A stretch of 64,000 bases of DNA from Rhynchopus sp. YZ270_cl-10 (taxonomy: Eukaryota > Euglenozoa > Diplonemea > Diplonemida > Diplonemidae): contig OZ037927.1 of assembly GCA_964035575.1 (NCBI GenBank), positions 1,111,931 through 1,175,930 of the forward strand, read 5' to 3'. The position numbers and the translations under genes were made by a program. Positions 20,135 to 32,130 of the stretch are shown one piece after another (the stretch's first letter is position 1; each line of letters opens with the position of its first letter). The notes under the pieces were generated by a model that did not search any database, was not told the DNA's origin, and saw nothing but the letters and a program-made list of their open reading frames with translations.

Positions 20135-23100
20135 ATGCCTGGGAAGAAGAAGAAGTCTCTTGCGGCCGAGCTTGATGACGACGCACGCGGGGACCTGCTG
20201 AGCTCGCTCCTGGAGGAGGAGGAGGCTGATAAGAAGAAGCCAAAGCCGCAGGCCAAGCGTGGGAAGAAGAAGCAGCAGCACGTTGAGATTGCGAAGAAGG
20301 TCGTTCTCAGCGATGACGACGACGACGACAACTCTGACTCCTCCTCCTCCGCACCCCAGATGGTCAAGGGTGGACGCAACCAAAAGAAACCAGCCCAGCA
20401 AAAGAAGGGCCGTGGCAAGCAGCAGGACTCCGACGACTCCGAAGCATCTGAGGAGCCCCAAATGGTGAAGGGCGGACGCAAAGCACAAAAGGGAAAACCG
20501 CAAAAGAAAGCACCCGAACCTGAACCCGAATCCTCCGATGAAGAGGACGAAGAAGCGGAAGAGTCTGAGGAGGAGGAGGAGGCACCCAAACCCAAGAAGC
20601 AGCAGCAAAAGGGCAAGCAGAAGGCAAAGGAAGAGTCTTCTGAGGAGGAAGACGACTCGGAGGAGGACGAACCCACCCCTAAGGCAAAGAAGGGAGGCCG
20701 CCAGCAGCCTGCAAAGAAGAAGGGCAAACGCCAGCAGGACTCCGACTCTGAAGACGAAGCACCACAGAGAGGAGGCAACAAGAAGAAGCAGAAGAAGGGA
20801 CGCAACCAGCAGGACTCCGACTCAGAGGATGAAGCACCCCAAAGGGGCAAGCAAAAGGGTAAACAGAAAAAGGGCAAACGCCAGCAGGACTCCGACTCCG
20901 AGGACGACGCGCCACAGAGAGGAGGAAACAAGAAGAAGCAAAAGGGCGGCAACAAAAAGGGCAAACGCCAGCAGGACGACTCTGAGTCTGAAGAGGAAGC
21001 TCCCATCCAGCAAAAGGGCAAGCAAAAGAAGGGCAAACGCCAGCAGGACTCCGACTCCGAGGACGACGCGCCACAGAGAGGAGGCAACAAGAAGAAGCAA
21101 AAGGGCGGCAACAAGAAGGGCAAACGCCAGCAAGACGACTCTGAGTCTGAGGAGGAAGCTCCCATCCAGAAGGGCAAACAAAAGGGCAAGCAGAAGAAGG
21201 GCCGCAACCAACAGGACTCCGACTCCGAGGACGACGCACCTGCCCAGAAGGGAGGCAACAAGAAGAAGCAAAAGAAGGGCCGCAACCAGCAGGACTCTGA
21301 CTCTGAAGACGAAGCACCGATCCAGCAGAAGGGCAAACAAAAGGGCAAGCAGAAGAAGGGCCGCAACCAGCAGGACTCCGACGACGACGAGCCACAGCCA
21401 AGCAAGAACGCTGCCTCCTCTGAAGACGAAGCACCGCAACAGCAGCAACAGAAGGGCAAGAAGAAGAAGGGCAGAGGTGGCCAGAAGGCCAACGACGACG
21501 ACGACGACGCCCAACCCACCAAAAAGGAGGAGCCAAAGGGCGGGAAGAAGAAGAAGGGCAAGGTGGCCGACAACGACTACCTGCTGTCGATGTACGGCGA
21601 GGAGGAGGAGGTGGATGAGGAGGAGCAGGAGCGCCAACGTCGCCTAGAGGAGATGCAGCGCAAGAAGGACGAAGAGGAGCGTCTCAAGGAGGAGGCCGAA
21701 CAGGCTGCAAAGAACGCTGCCAAGGAAGCAGAAGCTGCAGAAAAGCGGCGCGAAGAAGAGGCTGCCCGCAAGGCTGAGGAGGAGCGCAAAGCCGCAGAAG
21801 AAGCTGCAGCAAAGGCGGCTGAAGAGGAACGCATCCGTCAGGAAGAGGAAGAGGCCAAGGCTGCTGCCGAGGAGGAGGCCCGCAAGCAGAAGGAAGCAGA
21901 CGACGCAAAGGCTGCAGAAGAAGCCGCAGCAGCAAAAGCTGCCGAAGAGGAAGCAAATAAGAAGGAAAAGAAAGAAAAAAAAGAGAAGAAGGAGAAGCGC
22001 AAGAAGAAGAAGAAGGGCGACGACAGCAGTGACGACGGCGCTGCTGGTGAGGGTGAGACCTACGAAGAGGGCCAGGGACTGACACGCCGTGAGCGCAAGG
22101 AGATGGAGAAGAGGAAGGCGTACGAGAACAGCCTGAAGGAGGCGTCGAAGGAAGGCAAGCACGGCTCCTTCATGGACTCACCGTACAGCATCCGCATGTC
22201 GGACGACGTCTGGAACATCGAGGAGATGGCGCGTGACATCAGAGTGGAAGGGGTCTCGATTGCAGTGCCAGGCAAGGAGCTCTTCAACAACACCTCAGTC
22301 AGGGTCATTGCTGGCCACCGTTACGGTCTCATCGGGCCAAACGGATGGGGGAAGAGTAGTGTGCTGCGTCTGCTTGCAGAAGGGCAGCTTCCGGTGCCGA
22401 AGAAGCTCGATGTGCTGCTTGTGGAGCAGGAGCAGGAGGTTGACGAGCACTTCCTTGAGGAGACCGTTGTGAACGTTGTGATCAAATCGCATAAGAAGCG
22501 TATCGCCATGATGGAGGAGGCCGACGCACTGCGTGAGTCTGGTGAGGATCTCGAGAGGCTGCAGGAGATTGAGGACGACTTGAATGCGATGGGTGCCTTC
22601 CAGGCGGAGGCGAAGGCACGCAAGATCCTTGGAGGACTGGGGTTCCCGAACGACTGGCAGGACAGAACCGTGTCGTCCTTCTCCGGAGGGTGGAGAAAGC
22701 GTGTTGCGCTTGCCTGTGCTGTCTTCATGGAACCCGACGTCCTGCTTCTTGACGAGCCGACGAACCATCTCGACCTGAACGCCGTGATCTGGCTTGAGAC
22801 CTACCTGCCCTCGGTGTACAACGACAAGAAGAAGAAGCCGAAGTCGCTTGTTGTTGTGTCGCACGACGTGTCCTTCCTGGAGGAGGTGTGCACGGACACT
22901 GTGCACATTGAGCAGAAGAAGCTGAACTACTACAGGTGTGCTTAGGACAGCTCCACCCCTCTATCCCCACCACCCCAGCCACTGGTGCGAGACGGGGTTT
23001 TATGGGCTTTTTTTTTTTGAGGTTTTGGGGAGTTTCTTTTTAATCTAGATTTCCCAGAGGAACGTTGTTTAGAGCTCAAGTGGCCGTTGTGTTGTCTGGT

Positions 23101-25131
23101 TTTGCACCTTATTAGTGAATGTCATTTTGCGTTCTCTGCTTTCTCATAACCCACCACCACCACCCACAGAGGAAACTACCAGCAGTTCCTTGTGCAGCTG
23201 CAGCAGCACCACCAGTCCATCGACAAGGATGTTGCGCTCAGGAAGCAGTACGAGCGTGAGCTTTCGAACAAGGGCATGGCGAAGAAGGAGATCCAGGAGA
23301 AGGTGACGGAGCGCTTCCAGAGAAAGGTGTGCACATGAGTCGGGATCCTCCCTCCCTTCCCCGAGATGCCAGGTGCCCCTGCCTCCACAGGGGCGGTTTG
23401 CACTTCACAACTTCACGACACCCCCTTTTTTAAATCAGCGTGTCATCCGTTGTGTGCAGCGAACAGTTGTCTTTTGGATAGCTGCATCGTTTCTTTTACG
23501 CATTGAAAAGAATATCTTAATCATTTTTACCCTTTTATTGTCAAAAGGTGTGTTAAGGATCCTGTGAAGAGATATACCATGCCTGCTATCTAGTGATAGT
23601 AGTCTTTTATCAAACAAAGGTTTTCTCAACCATCTTCACAAACCACACAACACAACACACAGGGATACGACGACGTCAACGATGTGACCAAGCGTCAGGA
23701 GTACAAGGTCAACTTCCCGTGGGAGCAGCCGCCAGAGCTGCGTGAGTCCTACATCGTGAAGACTGAGGGGCTTCAGTTCAGGTCTGCCCACCCCCCACCA
23801 CTCCCTTCACCTTTGCCAGTGTAGTGAGGCAGGGGTCGTGACGGAATGTAGTTCACCTTTTTTTTGATTCGCTTTTTCTTTGTTGCTTGTACCTATCGTC
23901 CACTTTGCCTCAGTAAGGTTGGCCTTTTTTGAGAACATTGCGGAGCTTTTGCTGCTCATGGGAGGGGGTATTTTTTGCCACCAGCGCCTGCGTCTGCCGA
24001 TGAACGGTGAGGCGTTTGCACTTTCAGCTTTTCTTTTTTTGGGCCGCCGGCGCTGACGAGCGGTGTACCGCCCTCGTTTACTTACGGCACAGGCAAGCCA
24101 TTAGGTTTCCTTTTTACAACTTCTGTTCATCTGTGCCCCACTTCTGCACATTACTTCTTTTCTGCAGATACCGTGACGACCTGCCGTGGATCTTTGGAGG
24201 CCCGAAGAACAAAGACGGAGTGGACTTCTCTGTGTGGACAGACTCGCGTATCGCGCTTGTGGGGCCGAACGGATGTGGTAAGACGACACTGATCCAGCTG
24301 CTTGCGGGCAAGATGGACGCCACAGAAGGGTACGTTGAGATCTGCAGGAGTGTGCGTGTGGGGCGCTACTCGCAGCACTTTGTGGACCAGCTTCCGTTGA
24401 AGGAGACTGCTGTTGACTACTTGAACATGATGGGTGTGCAGACGGAGTTCAAGGCGCGTGCAAAGCTTGGTGCCTTCGGGCTTGAGGGCAAGGCACACTT
24501 GCAGCAGATCTCGACCCTGAGTGGTGGGCAGAAGGTGCGTGTTGCCTTTGCAGGTATCTCCGCGTCCACACCGCACGTCCTGCTGCTTGACGAGCCGACG
24601 AACCATCTTGACATGGAGGCGATCCAGGCCCTCGCAGACTCGCTGAACACCTTCGGTGGAGGTGTGCTTGTCATTACTCACGATGCGCGTCTGATTGAGA
24701 CACTTTCCGCGGACCTCTGGGTGGTCGAGGGGCATGATGTTGTGAAGTTTGACGGTGACCTGCAGGACTACAGACAGCACCTGGTCAAGATCCTCGACCT
24801 GGAGGAGGAGAAGAAGGAGATTGAGGCAGAGCGCAAGCGTCAGTTCAAGATGGATGAGAAGTCGTCTCGTGTCACAGACGAGGACCGTGCCAGGCGTGAG
24901 GCAAAGAAGTCAAAGAAGCAGATGGAAAAAGAGGCGGCCGACAAGGAGAAGGATACGAAGGACAAGGCTGACACAGAGGCAGCGGTCTTTGACTTCCTCG
25001 ACAGCAAGGGGAAGAAGGACAAAAAGGAGAAGAAGGACAAGAAAGACAAGAAGGAGAAAAAGGAGAAGACCGGCGATGAGAAGGAGAAGAAGGAGAAAAA
25101 GGAAAAGAAGGACAAGAAGGAGAAGAAGTAG
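20135..25131 (+). CDS. ABCF-family ATPase, long copy with charged N-terminal extension (copy B)
   Basis: Four exons (20135-22935, 23170-23326, 23663-23781, 24168-25131) splice to exactly 1346 codons plus stop. Residues 1-16 are as in copy A. Then come about 630 residues of low complexity: a K/Q-rich region with roughly ten repeats of QQDSDSEDEAP/KGKQKKG type, then a long E/A/K helix (probable coiled coil, about residues 480-620). The ABC domains follow, with GPNGWGKSS, FSGGWRKRV, LLLDEPTNHLDL and then GPNGCGKTT, LSGGQKVRV, LLLDEPTNHLDM. The tail is almost pure K/E/D. A charged N-terminal region before twin ABC domains is the layout of animal ABCF1, whose N-terminus contacts eIF2 and is phosphorylated by CK2; the SDSEDE repeats are CK2-like acidic Ser sites. 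A ribosome/translation-initiation role is inferred. Exon 3 differs from A by one codon and several substitutions. Confidence 0.88.
23983..24036 (+). repeat. Dispersed repeat SR2 copy in ABCF-B intron 3
   Basis: CGCCTGCGTCTGCCGATGAAC, GGTGAGGCGTTTGCAC and TTTCAGCTTTTC. GCCT...AGGC closes a stem. Other copies: 2346-2402, 26007-26058 and 32340-32392; the last two are followed within 30-50 bases by SR1, suggesting SR2 and SR1 are halves of one element. Directly after this copy (24040-24120) is a GC-rich hairpin block shared with 17976-18060. Confidence 0.65.
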
Positions 25132-26620
25132 GGGGGTTGTACAAAACAAAAACAAAAAACAAAAAAAAAAAAAACAAAAATACCATGTGTTTTTGCCTCC
25201 CACGTTCTTTGTGATTGAAAGGACATTGTTGAATGTACATCAATTCAAGAAACAAAGACATATGCAAATACCGTTCCTAACTCAAATCCTGTCGAGCGTT
25301 TGCAAAAAAAAATAAAAGTAGGCACATGAACGGCAAAAAAAGTAAAAACAAAAACAAAAAAAAATACGAAAAAATAAGAGGAAATGAGCATACCCCTGTT
25401 TTTTGGACAGGCGATTGATTTGCCGAAGCAACATGCGGTGGTCGGAAGAACCTACAGGTTTGCGAGGTCGGAAGAAGGTGCAACCTCAGCAGGATTTAGG
25501 CGAAAAAAAAAAGAAAAAGGGTAGGAGAAGGAAGGTGATGTCACATTCAAAAGAGGGGACATGGCGGTGATAGTGCTGGTTGGAAAGGGGTAGCGGGGGA
25601 AAAACAAAGCAAAGCAAAAAGGAGTACAGTGGAGCACATCCTAGGGGTGTGTGTACTAATACAAAACCAAGTTTTCAAAAAAGACAAAAAACAAATATCA
25701 TTTTTTTTTGGGGCATTGCGCAACGTGCTGACAGTTGATGCGACAAAAGGGGTGAGGGGTGCAAAAAAACGCAAAAAAAAAAAAAAAAAAAAGGAAAAAA
25801 AAAAAAAAGAAAAAAGGGTGGATCTTGCGCAGGTGATAACCGGCACTATCCCAACACTTTATCGAAAAATTACATAAAAACAAAGCAAAACAATTTGTCA
25901 TGTAGTCTAACCGTTGACAATGAATTTCAGATCTGCACAAATGAGCTAGTTTTCCGTTTTTTTTTTTTTTTTTTTCCTTCTTCTTTTTCCCTTTATTTTT
26001 TGTAAAGTGCCTGCGTCCGCCGATGCACGGTGGAGGCATTTTGCACTTTCAACTTCTCTTTTTTATTTTTTATTTTTATACTATGCTTCCGGATGGCTGG
26101 CATCGTACAGTGGGTCAGTCGGAAGGTGTGCCTGCATCAACAACCATTCTTTATATTACTCACGCCTTTTATCCCCAACCCGCATTTCCCCCAACTTTTT
26201 TACCCTCAAAAAAAAATCAGCGACGTCAGTGGAAGAAACCAACAAACAAACGTCACCCACCCTTCCCCCTCCTCCCCACTTTTGTGTCAACCATCTTCTT
26301 CCTTCTTCCAACAACGTCGCTGTCAGGCCATGCTATGACAGCGCTGATAAATACACTCCGAACAATGTACATGAATTGACCTAAAAAAATTACCACCCGT
26401 GTCTCCAAACGAGGGCTGACAAAATGTCACACCATGTGAACTAGCGTTTTTTGTGTGACATCGTGCCTGAAATTCTAGAATTTAATTTCTATTTTATCAA
26501 AATATTCCCCACCGTCACATCACCAGGAAAAAGCGCGACAATGGTTTGGTCGCGAGGACGTAGAAAATAGATTAGTGGTAAGTGCACACGGGACGGGGTG
26601 GGGGTGTGGTGGAGGTGCCC
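25132..26620. other. Spacer upstream of K+ channel gene
   Basis: Starts with the 3' flank shared with copy A (to about 25310), including the single GAAAGGAC empty site. Then SR5 (25624-25680), a 50-bp A-rich run (25767-25817), a partial SR7 (25842-25869), SR2 (26007-26058) and SR1 (26084-26150). Near the channel gene a pyrimidine tract ends in CACCAG (26520-26525), followed by a nine-codon upstream ORF (ATG 26539). Confidence 0.5.
26084..26150 (+). repeat. Dispersed repeat SR1 copy
   Basis: TGCTTCCGGATGGCTGGC, ATCGTACAGTGGGTCAGTCG, then TGTGCCTGCATCAACAAC. Together with the SR2 copy at 26007-26058 it shows the full SR2-SR1 order. Confidence 0.7.
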
Positions 26621-29292
26621 ATGGACGACACCGGAACGATGCACTGCGACGCGGACACAGCAACGCTGACGGCAGACGACGACACGCTCATTGCGCTCAG
26701 CCGCTGCTCCACGACGGAGGCGGGGGCCAGCACGGCACATCTGGGCACAACGCTGCCGGCACTGAAGGGCATCATCGACAGCCACATCCTCTCTGTCCCA
26801 CCCGACCAGCTCACAGAGTCGTGCACCTCTGCCAACCTGCGCCTCTCCTTCCAGGAGCGCCACCACTCACAGCGCCCAGCACCCCTCAGCACAGCAGGTC
26901 TTGATGAAGGCGGTGGCCTGCGCCGCCTCTCGCTGAACCGCTCCATGGACCAGATCGACGCCACAGCAAAGCCACCGCCACACCCTCACCCATCACCCTC
27001 CGCCAACCCATTAGGCAAGGAGGCAGCGCTACCACCACCCCCACGCTCTCCTGGTGGGAGTGGCGGGGTGAAGTCACCCCTCACAACAGCGTCACGAGAG
27101 AACGGCGAGGACGACGCAACCACATCGCAAGACCTACACGACGAAGACGGGGCTGATGGCGACGCGATACACGACCAGCTCCTTTACCAATGGAAGTGCC
27201 CGAAGTGCACGGGCCTCACAGACCTGCAGGTCATGCTCGAACGCTCTGCCATCCACCACCACACACATGACAAACCACACGAGCGCACCCACCCCTACGG
27301 CAATGAAGAGGAAGTCGACTTTGGCGAAGACGGCTACGTGACAGAAGGCGACTCAGAACCCATCCCTCTCATTGGCGAGGTGGGCTTTGAGCCTACAACC
27401 TTCTTTGACAAGGCCTGGCTATCGGTCGAGATCACCGACACACACTACCCACCATACACTAAGGCAGCAACGACGTTCGTAGGTGTCGGGCTTGTGTTTG
27501 TGCTTGTGTCGGTCGTGGTGTTCATCGTGGAGTCGCTCCCAATGTACCACGAAGACCCGCCTGTGGAGCTCTTCATCATCGAGAGTGTCTGTGTAGGGTA
27601 CTTCACGATGGAGCTGCTTGTTAGGCTTGTGTTCTGCCCGTCGTTGGTGAAGTATTTGAAGGAGGCGTTCACGGTGATTGACATTCTGTCGATCCTGCCG
27701 TACTACCTGACGCTGGCGATAGGGAAGACGGCGACGTCTGGTGTGCCGATGATACGGATCCTGCGTCTTATGAAGGTGTTCCGTGTGCTCAAGGTGACAA
27801 AGTACAACGAGGCTGTCCACGTCGTGTTCGGTTCGCTGCAGAAGAGCACCGAGGGGCTGTACCTGCTGCTCTTCCTCATCCTCATCTCCACAATCCTCTT
27901 CTCCTCTGCAATCTACTTTGTGGAGCGGGAGTTTTCTTACTACGACGACGCGACAGAGCGGTGGTACACAGGCCCCCCGGAGGACCCGTATCGGCGACTT
28001 ACACCGTTCCAATCGATCACGCATGCATTCTGGTGGGCGCTGGTAACGCTGACGACGGTGGGCTACGGGAACGACGTGCCCTTCTCTGCAGCAGGCAAGG
28101 CAGTGGCGGTGGTGACGATGCTCTGCGGCACGCTTGTGATAGCGTTCCCGATGCTTATCATTGGACAGAACTTCCAGGAGATGTACAGTGCGTACCGACG
28201 CAAGCAGAAGGGGAAGAAGAAGCGTCTCCAGCGCTTCAAGGACAAAAAGCATGGTTTGAGTCCTGCAAGCGTGCGGCGGCGGCGTGATGATGCAAGCGAC
28301 CTGGCGAGTCCACGGCAGGCGCCCGACCGCCACCACAGTACCGGGGGTGCCGTGCCGCATGCACACAGCACACATCACCACGCATCGCCACGGAGGGCGA
28401 CGGTGCACAAGCTCTCAAACACAGTGATGCGCAGCAGGGGTGGCAGCATGGTGTCACGTACGTCGCTGGAGGACGCACGCCGACAGCGGCAGACGTCCGT
28501 GACAGCGTCGCGTGTGTCAGGATCAGCAGGCTCGCCTGCAGGCAGCGCAGCACCAAGCATGCCCGTCCCGTCGCCGCTTGCAGGGGCCAGCGAGCCCATG
28601 GGCAGCGTACCACCCTTCGCCTTCGACCAGCCGCTTGCAGTCTCCAGCGGGGCAAACAGAACGGCACAGCAGCTGCGTGCATTGGAGGACAGACTGGCGG
28701 GGTTGGTCCGCACACTTGATGCGTATGTTTGGTTTTCCTCTTGCAAGCGTCGCTTTTTTTTCTTTCTTTACTGCGTCTTTGCGCTTTCATCCAGCTGGCA
28801 TCGTACAGTGGGTCAGCGGGAGGTGCCTGTATTAATAACTTCACTTTCTTTTTTCTTTTCTTTTTTGGGCGGCATTTTCATTTCATACACGGGTGTCCGT
28901 TGCGGCCACGGGGACAACCCTCCACCTATTCGGCGGTGCCACATTTGCCTCATCGTAAGGCCTCACTCTTCAGCCCCACTCTCTCTCTGCCGTAGCTGTC
29001 GTGGTGTCCTTGGCACCCGATGCATATACGGTCTCACCCTTTTCCACCTTCACCGTCGACCGCATCAAAATTGCGGAAAATTTTGCACCCCAAAACACCC
29101 TCAACGCCCGCCAAAAGGCGCCCCTTGTTGCTGGGAGTTGGTTCTCATGTTTGATCACCTGCACAACAGGCATTCCTCTGAGTCCAACGCTGTTTGGCTT
29201 GTCTGCGTTATCAAAGGTGAATGTAAACCAGTATAAGAGTAGTGAAACATACCACACCACGCCACACCCCCTACAGGTTGCTGGACGAATGA
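26621..29292 (+). CDS. Voltage-gated potassium channel (Kv-like)
   Basis: Exon 1 is 26621-28722 and a minimal exon 2 of 16 nt is 29277-29292 (GT...CTACAG), giving 705 residues ending RTLDALLDE. The first 240 residues are polar and low-complexity with one CPKC pair. Then six membrane segments: S1 VGVGLVFVLVSVVVFIV, S2 IIESVCVGYFTMELLVRL, S3 VIDILSILPYYLTL, S4 MIRILRLMKVFRVLKVTK with Arg/Lys at every third place, S5 LYLLLFLILISTILF, the pore helix WWALVTLTTVGYG (K+ selectivity filter TVGYG) and S6 TMLCGTLVIAFPMLIIGQNF. It assembles as a plasma-membrane tetramer by family knowledge. No T1 tetramerisation domain is seen. The basic cytoplasmic tail ends in a short coiled-coil-like stretch (TAQQLRALEDRLAGLV). 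The last exon is the least certain part; an SR1 copy lies in the intron. Confidence 0.85.
28784..28847 (+). repeat. Dispersed repeat SR1 copy in K+ channel intron
   Basis: GCTTTCATCCAGCTGGC, ATCGTACAGTGGGTCAGCGG, then AGGTGCCTGTATTAATAAC. Its intronic place matches the copy in the EEP gene. Confidence 0.7.
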
Positions 29293-29977
29293 AGGCATGC
29301 ACAGACATCGCACCATTTGACACGTCTGTGAGAGCTTGTTGTTCAGTGCAGTTGTGCTGCTCGCTGGTTCTATGGACAGCGCGGGTACAGGCAGGAGATG
29401 GGTGTGCGCACACTGATGCCATGCTATGAGCATGGGCACGTGGCAGAGGGTGTGCCGTGCTCGGCAAGGGTGCTGCAGAGGGGTTCGTCCTGTGCGCAGT
29501 GGTGGGGTTGTGCGTGTGGACGGTGGTAACTCACCACCGTACTGTGCTGTGCTGCGTTGCGCTGTTCTTCACGGGAGGTGCTCCACACAGAAGCCCACTC
29601 AGGGTGGCTTGCAAAAAAGGCCTGCCTCGTCAAAGGTGAAGAAGAATCTTATACAAGGCACACCCTATGCAAGCCCCCTCCCTGCTTGCCTCCGTGCTGT
29701 GGCTACACGCCTTGCTGAGCAATGCACAGTGTGGACACTGCATCAGGGCGGCTGCATTCCTCTTCGGAACGGGGGTGTCTCCATCCTATTTTACGAAACG
29801 TTTTATCAGCACTGTGGACGCTGCATGCCTGACGTCACCACCTGTTGTCGTGCGAACAGCCCAACACAGCACCCACCCCATTGCTATCCGTCGTAGATAC
29901 GGTGAGGACGAGGACCTTCTCTGAAGCCTCTCTGCACGTCTTCTTAACCCCCTTAGTACTACAGAAGCACAGTCTAT

Positions 29978-30046
29978 GGTGTGACTGAACGGGAGGGTGC
30001 AAAAAAGTGCGCGAGAAGCGCGAATCACGCCCCCTTCAGCCACACC
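29978..30046. repeat. 69-bp foldback element
   Basis: Arms GGTGTGACTGAACGGGAGGG and CCCCCTTCAGCCACACC; the interior GTGCGCGAGAAGCGCGAATCA is also self-complementary. It has the same arms as the nested element 18270-19117. Confidence 0.7.
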
Positions 30047-30164
30047 AGTCTAGTCCATGCAGATGGCAAAGCAGCTGTACCTACCCCAACTACCGTGCCC
30101 AGCAGTAGCCCGCACACAAAAGGCTTCAGGAGGTCCCACCCTGAGGGTTACCCCCACAAGGCCA

Positions 30165-30345
30165 AGGCATGAATCTCATGAGTGCAAGAGAGTGGAAGCG
30201 GGAGTAGGGGCATATGATGGAAACCACGAAAATGGATTGTAGGACTGCATGGGTTTGGGGGAGGGGGCACCACCCATGGTGCACGTGGTCATACCTTAAG
30301 GTGCACTGTTCATGAGGAGGCTGTTGTGTTTCGAACTCTCATTTT
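30165..30345 (+). repeat. Dispersed repeat SR3, longest copy
   Basis: Shows the full length of the family: AGTGGAAGCGGGAGTAGGGG, then CACGAAAATGGATTGTAGG, ACTGCATGGGTTTGGGGG, CACCCATGGTGCACGTGG, TACCTTAAGGTGCACTG and TTCATGAGGAGGCTG. About 180 bp. Confidence 0.7.
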
Positions 30346-30464
30346 GATTTGTGTTGGGAGCTGAGTCCAGTCCAAGCTTCATGTTGCTCGCATCCCTGAT
30401 GTGGGTGTGTTGGAGTGTTTGGAAGTGTTGGGTGGGGAGTAGGGGGGGGGGGGGGGGGGGTGGG

Positions 30465-30596
30465 TAATGGTGGCAGTATTGTGATGGGGAGCCCATTGGA
30501 ATACGCAAAAAATATATCAAAATGCATCACAATATATTGTGATGTATTTTTGCGTATTCCAATGGGCTCCCATCACAATATTGCTACCATTAGGGG
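30465..30596. repeat. 132-bp palindrome, about 50-bp arms
   Basis: The left arm runs TAATGGTGGCAGTATTGTGA, then TGGGGAGCCCATTGGAATAC and GCAAAAAATA; the right arm is the reverse complement with four or five differences. The loop is about 25 bases. It is directly preceded by a run of 18 G (30446-30463). MITE-like; no target duplication could be fixed. Confidence 0.8.
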
Positions 30597-30970
30597 TGGG
30601 GGGTGGGCGGAGGGAAAGAGGTGTGCATGTGGGTGGATGGGCGCTCCGGTTCTTTTATGTTTATTTTTTTTTTCCCTCTGCGCCCTGCAGCAATCCGTTC
30701 AAAGGGTGTGGCTGCATTTGTCTATCAGTCTGCTACCTTATAACAAGAATAAATTACAGTGGAGATTGCACAACTGTAGCAACACAACCGAGGCAACTAC
30801 ACTACTCCAACAATTTATCAAAATAAAACAAAAAAAATGCGTTTTCCCTTTTTTTTCCCACAAGATGTGTATGCTGATACGTAAAGCATATTCATTCTTT
30901 CAACCTTTTTTTTCCTCCCTTCAACAGACCCTAGACAAAATTTTACTGTGCGATTTTCCTTTTTTTGATA

Positions 30971-32122
30971 AGGGTAGGGCAATTAAGTTTTTTTGAGTTG
31001 CCGTTTTCCGGGGTCCCAAAAAGAAGGAGGTTTGCGGTGTCCACGAAACGAGAGGCGAGGAATGGCTGCGTGGAGTTCACACGAAAAAAAAAAAAAGCGA
31101 GGTGTCTGTCTCAGGGGTCGCGCTAACTTGCTACCGACTACCGTAGATTTTTGGCGATTTTGCTCGGTACGTTTTTTTTTTGCAAACCGGGGTTTCCTTA
31201 CTAAATCGGAGAAACTCACATTTCATAGTAAACGTACTATAGCGTGTTTTTGCACACACATGTGACCCCACCGTGGAGAGCAATTGGCTCGCGCAATCAA
31301 AAGAAAGCAGAGAAAAGGGGGGGAAAAAAGACAAAAGTTGGGTACCGTGCGCCTGCGGCGCTACCTACTGTTCTCAATCAAGAACTGAAAATGACCCTTC
31401 TTTACGAGAATCGGCAGTCTCGAAAAGTGCACAGGAATAAAAAATGGTGAAAACTTAAATACCGAAAATTCGTCCATTTTTCCAAAATGACCCCATCACT
31501 TTCTGCAATTGCACCGCATCGGACGATGCGATCAACAAAAACGCTCAAAAACGCCTCCCTTTTTTCGTGATCTGGGAACATGCTTGCAGAGAATCTCATA
31601 TTTCATAGTAAGGGTACTTTAGCGTGTTTTTGCGCACACATGTGACCCCACCGTGGAGAGCAATCAGCTCGTACAATCAAAAGAACGCAGAGAAAAGGGA
31701 AAAAGGAAAAAGAGAAGACAAAAGTTGGGCACCGTGCGCCTGCGGCGCTACCTACTGTTCAGTGGTGTCAAAAACACCACCATTTCATCTGAAGCTGGGT
31801 TTTCAGACCTGAAAATGACCCTTGTTTACGAGTATGGGTTCATATTTTGTGAAAATTTAAGTCACTAAAATTTTGTCCATTTTTCCGTATATCCCCCACC
31901 ACAGCCTGGTATTGGCTCGGAAATGCCACAAAACACTGTTTTTTCACCCCCTGGTGCACAACTGTTTCAGGTACGTTTTTTGGTACCGTTTTTCCATTTT
32001 TTCGCCGATTTTCCCCAAAATTAGCGCGACCCCTGGTCTGTCTACACGTTATCAATGAGTCAAATTATTCAAAAAAAAAAAGTGCAAACGGCAACCAAAT
32101 TTTCTTTTATTGTCCTACCCTA
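30971..32122. mobile_element. 1.15-kb non-autonomous TIR element
   Basis: The left end AGGGTAGGGCAATTAAG and the complement of the right end AGGGTAGGACAATAAAAG match. Further in, GAGTTGCCGTTTTC / GGTTGCCGTTTGC and GGGGTCGCGCTAA on both sides extend the inverted repeats. Inside, about 200 bp is duplicated (31205-31400 and 31585-31830; shared CACACATGTGACCCCACCG and GTGCGCCTGCGGCGCTACC). A large part recurs inverted at about 54955-55510. No ORF of note. Confidence 0.65.
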
Positions 32123-32130
32123 ACCTTTTC

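Noticed and set aside
19984-21573. 529-codon minus-strand frame opposite ABCF-B
   Set aside because: Complement of the Lys/Glu/Ser-rich repeat region; Phe/Ser/Cys-rich, no domain.
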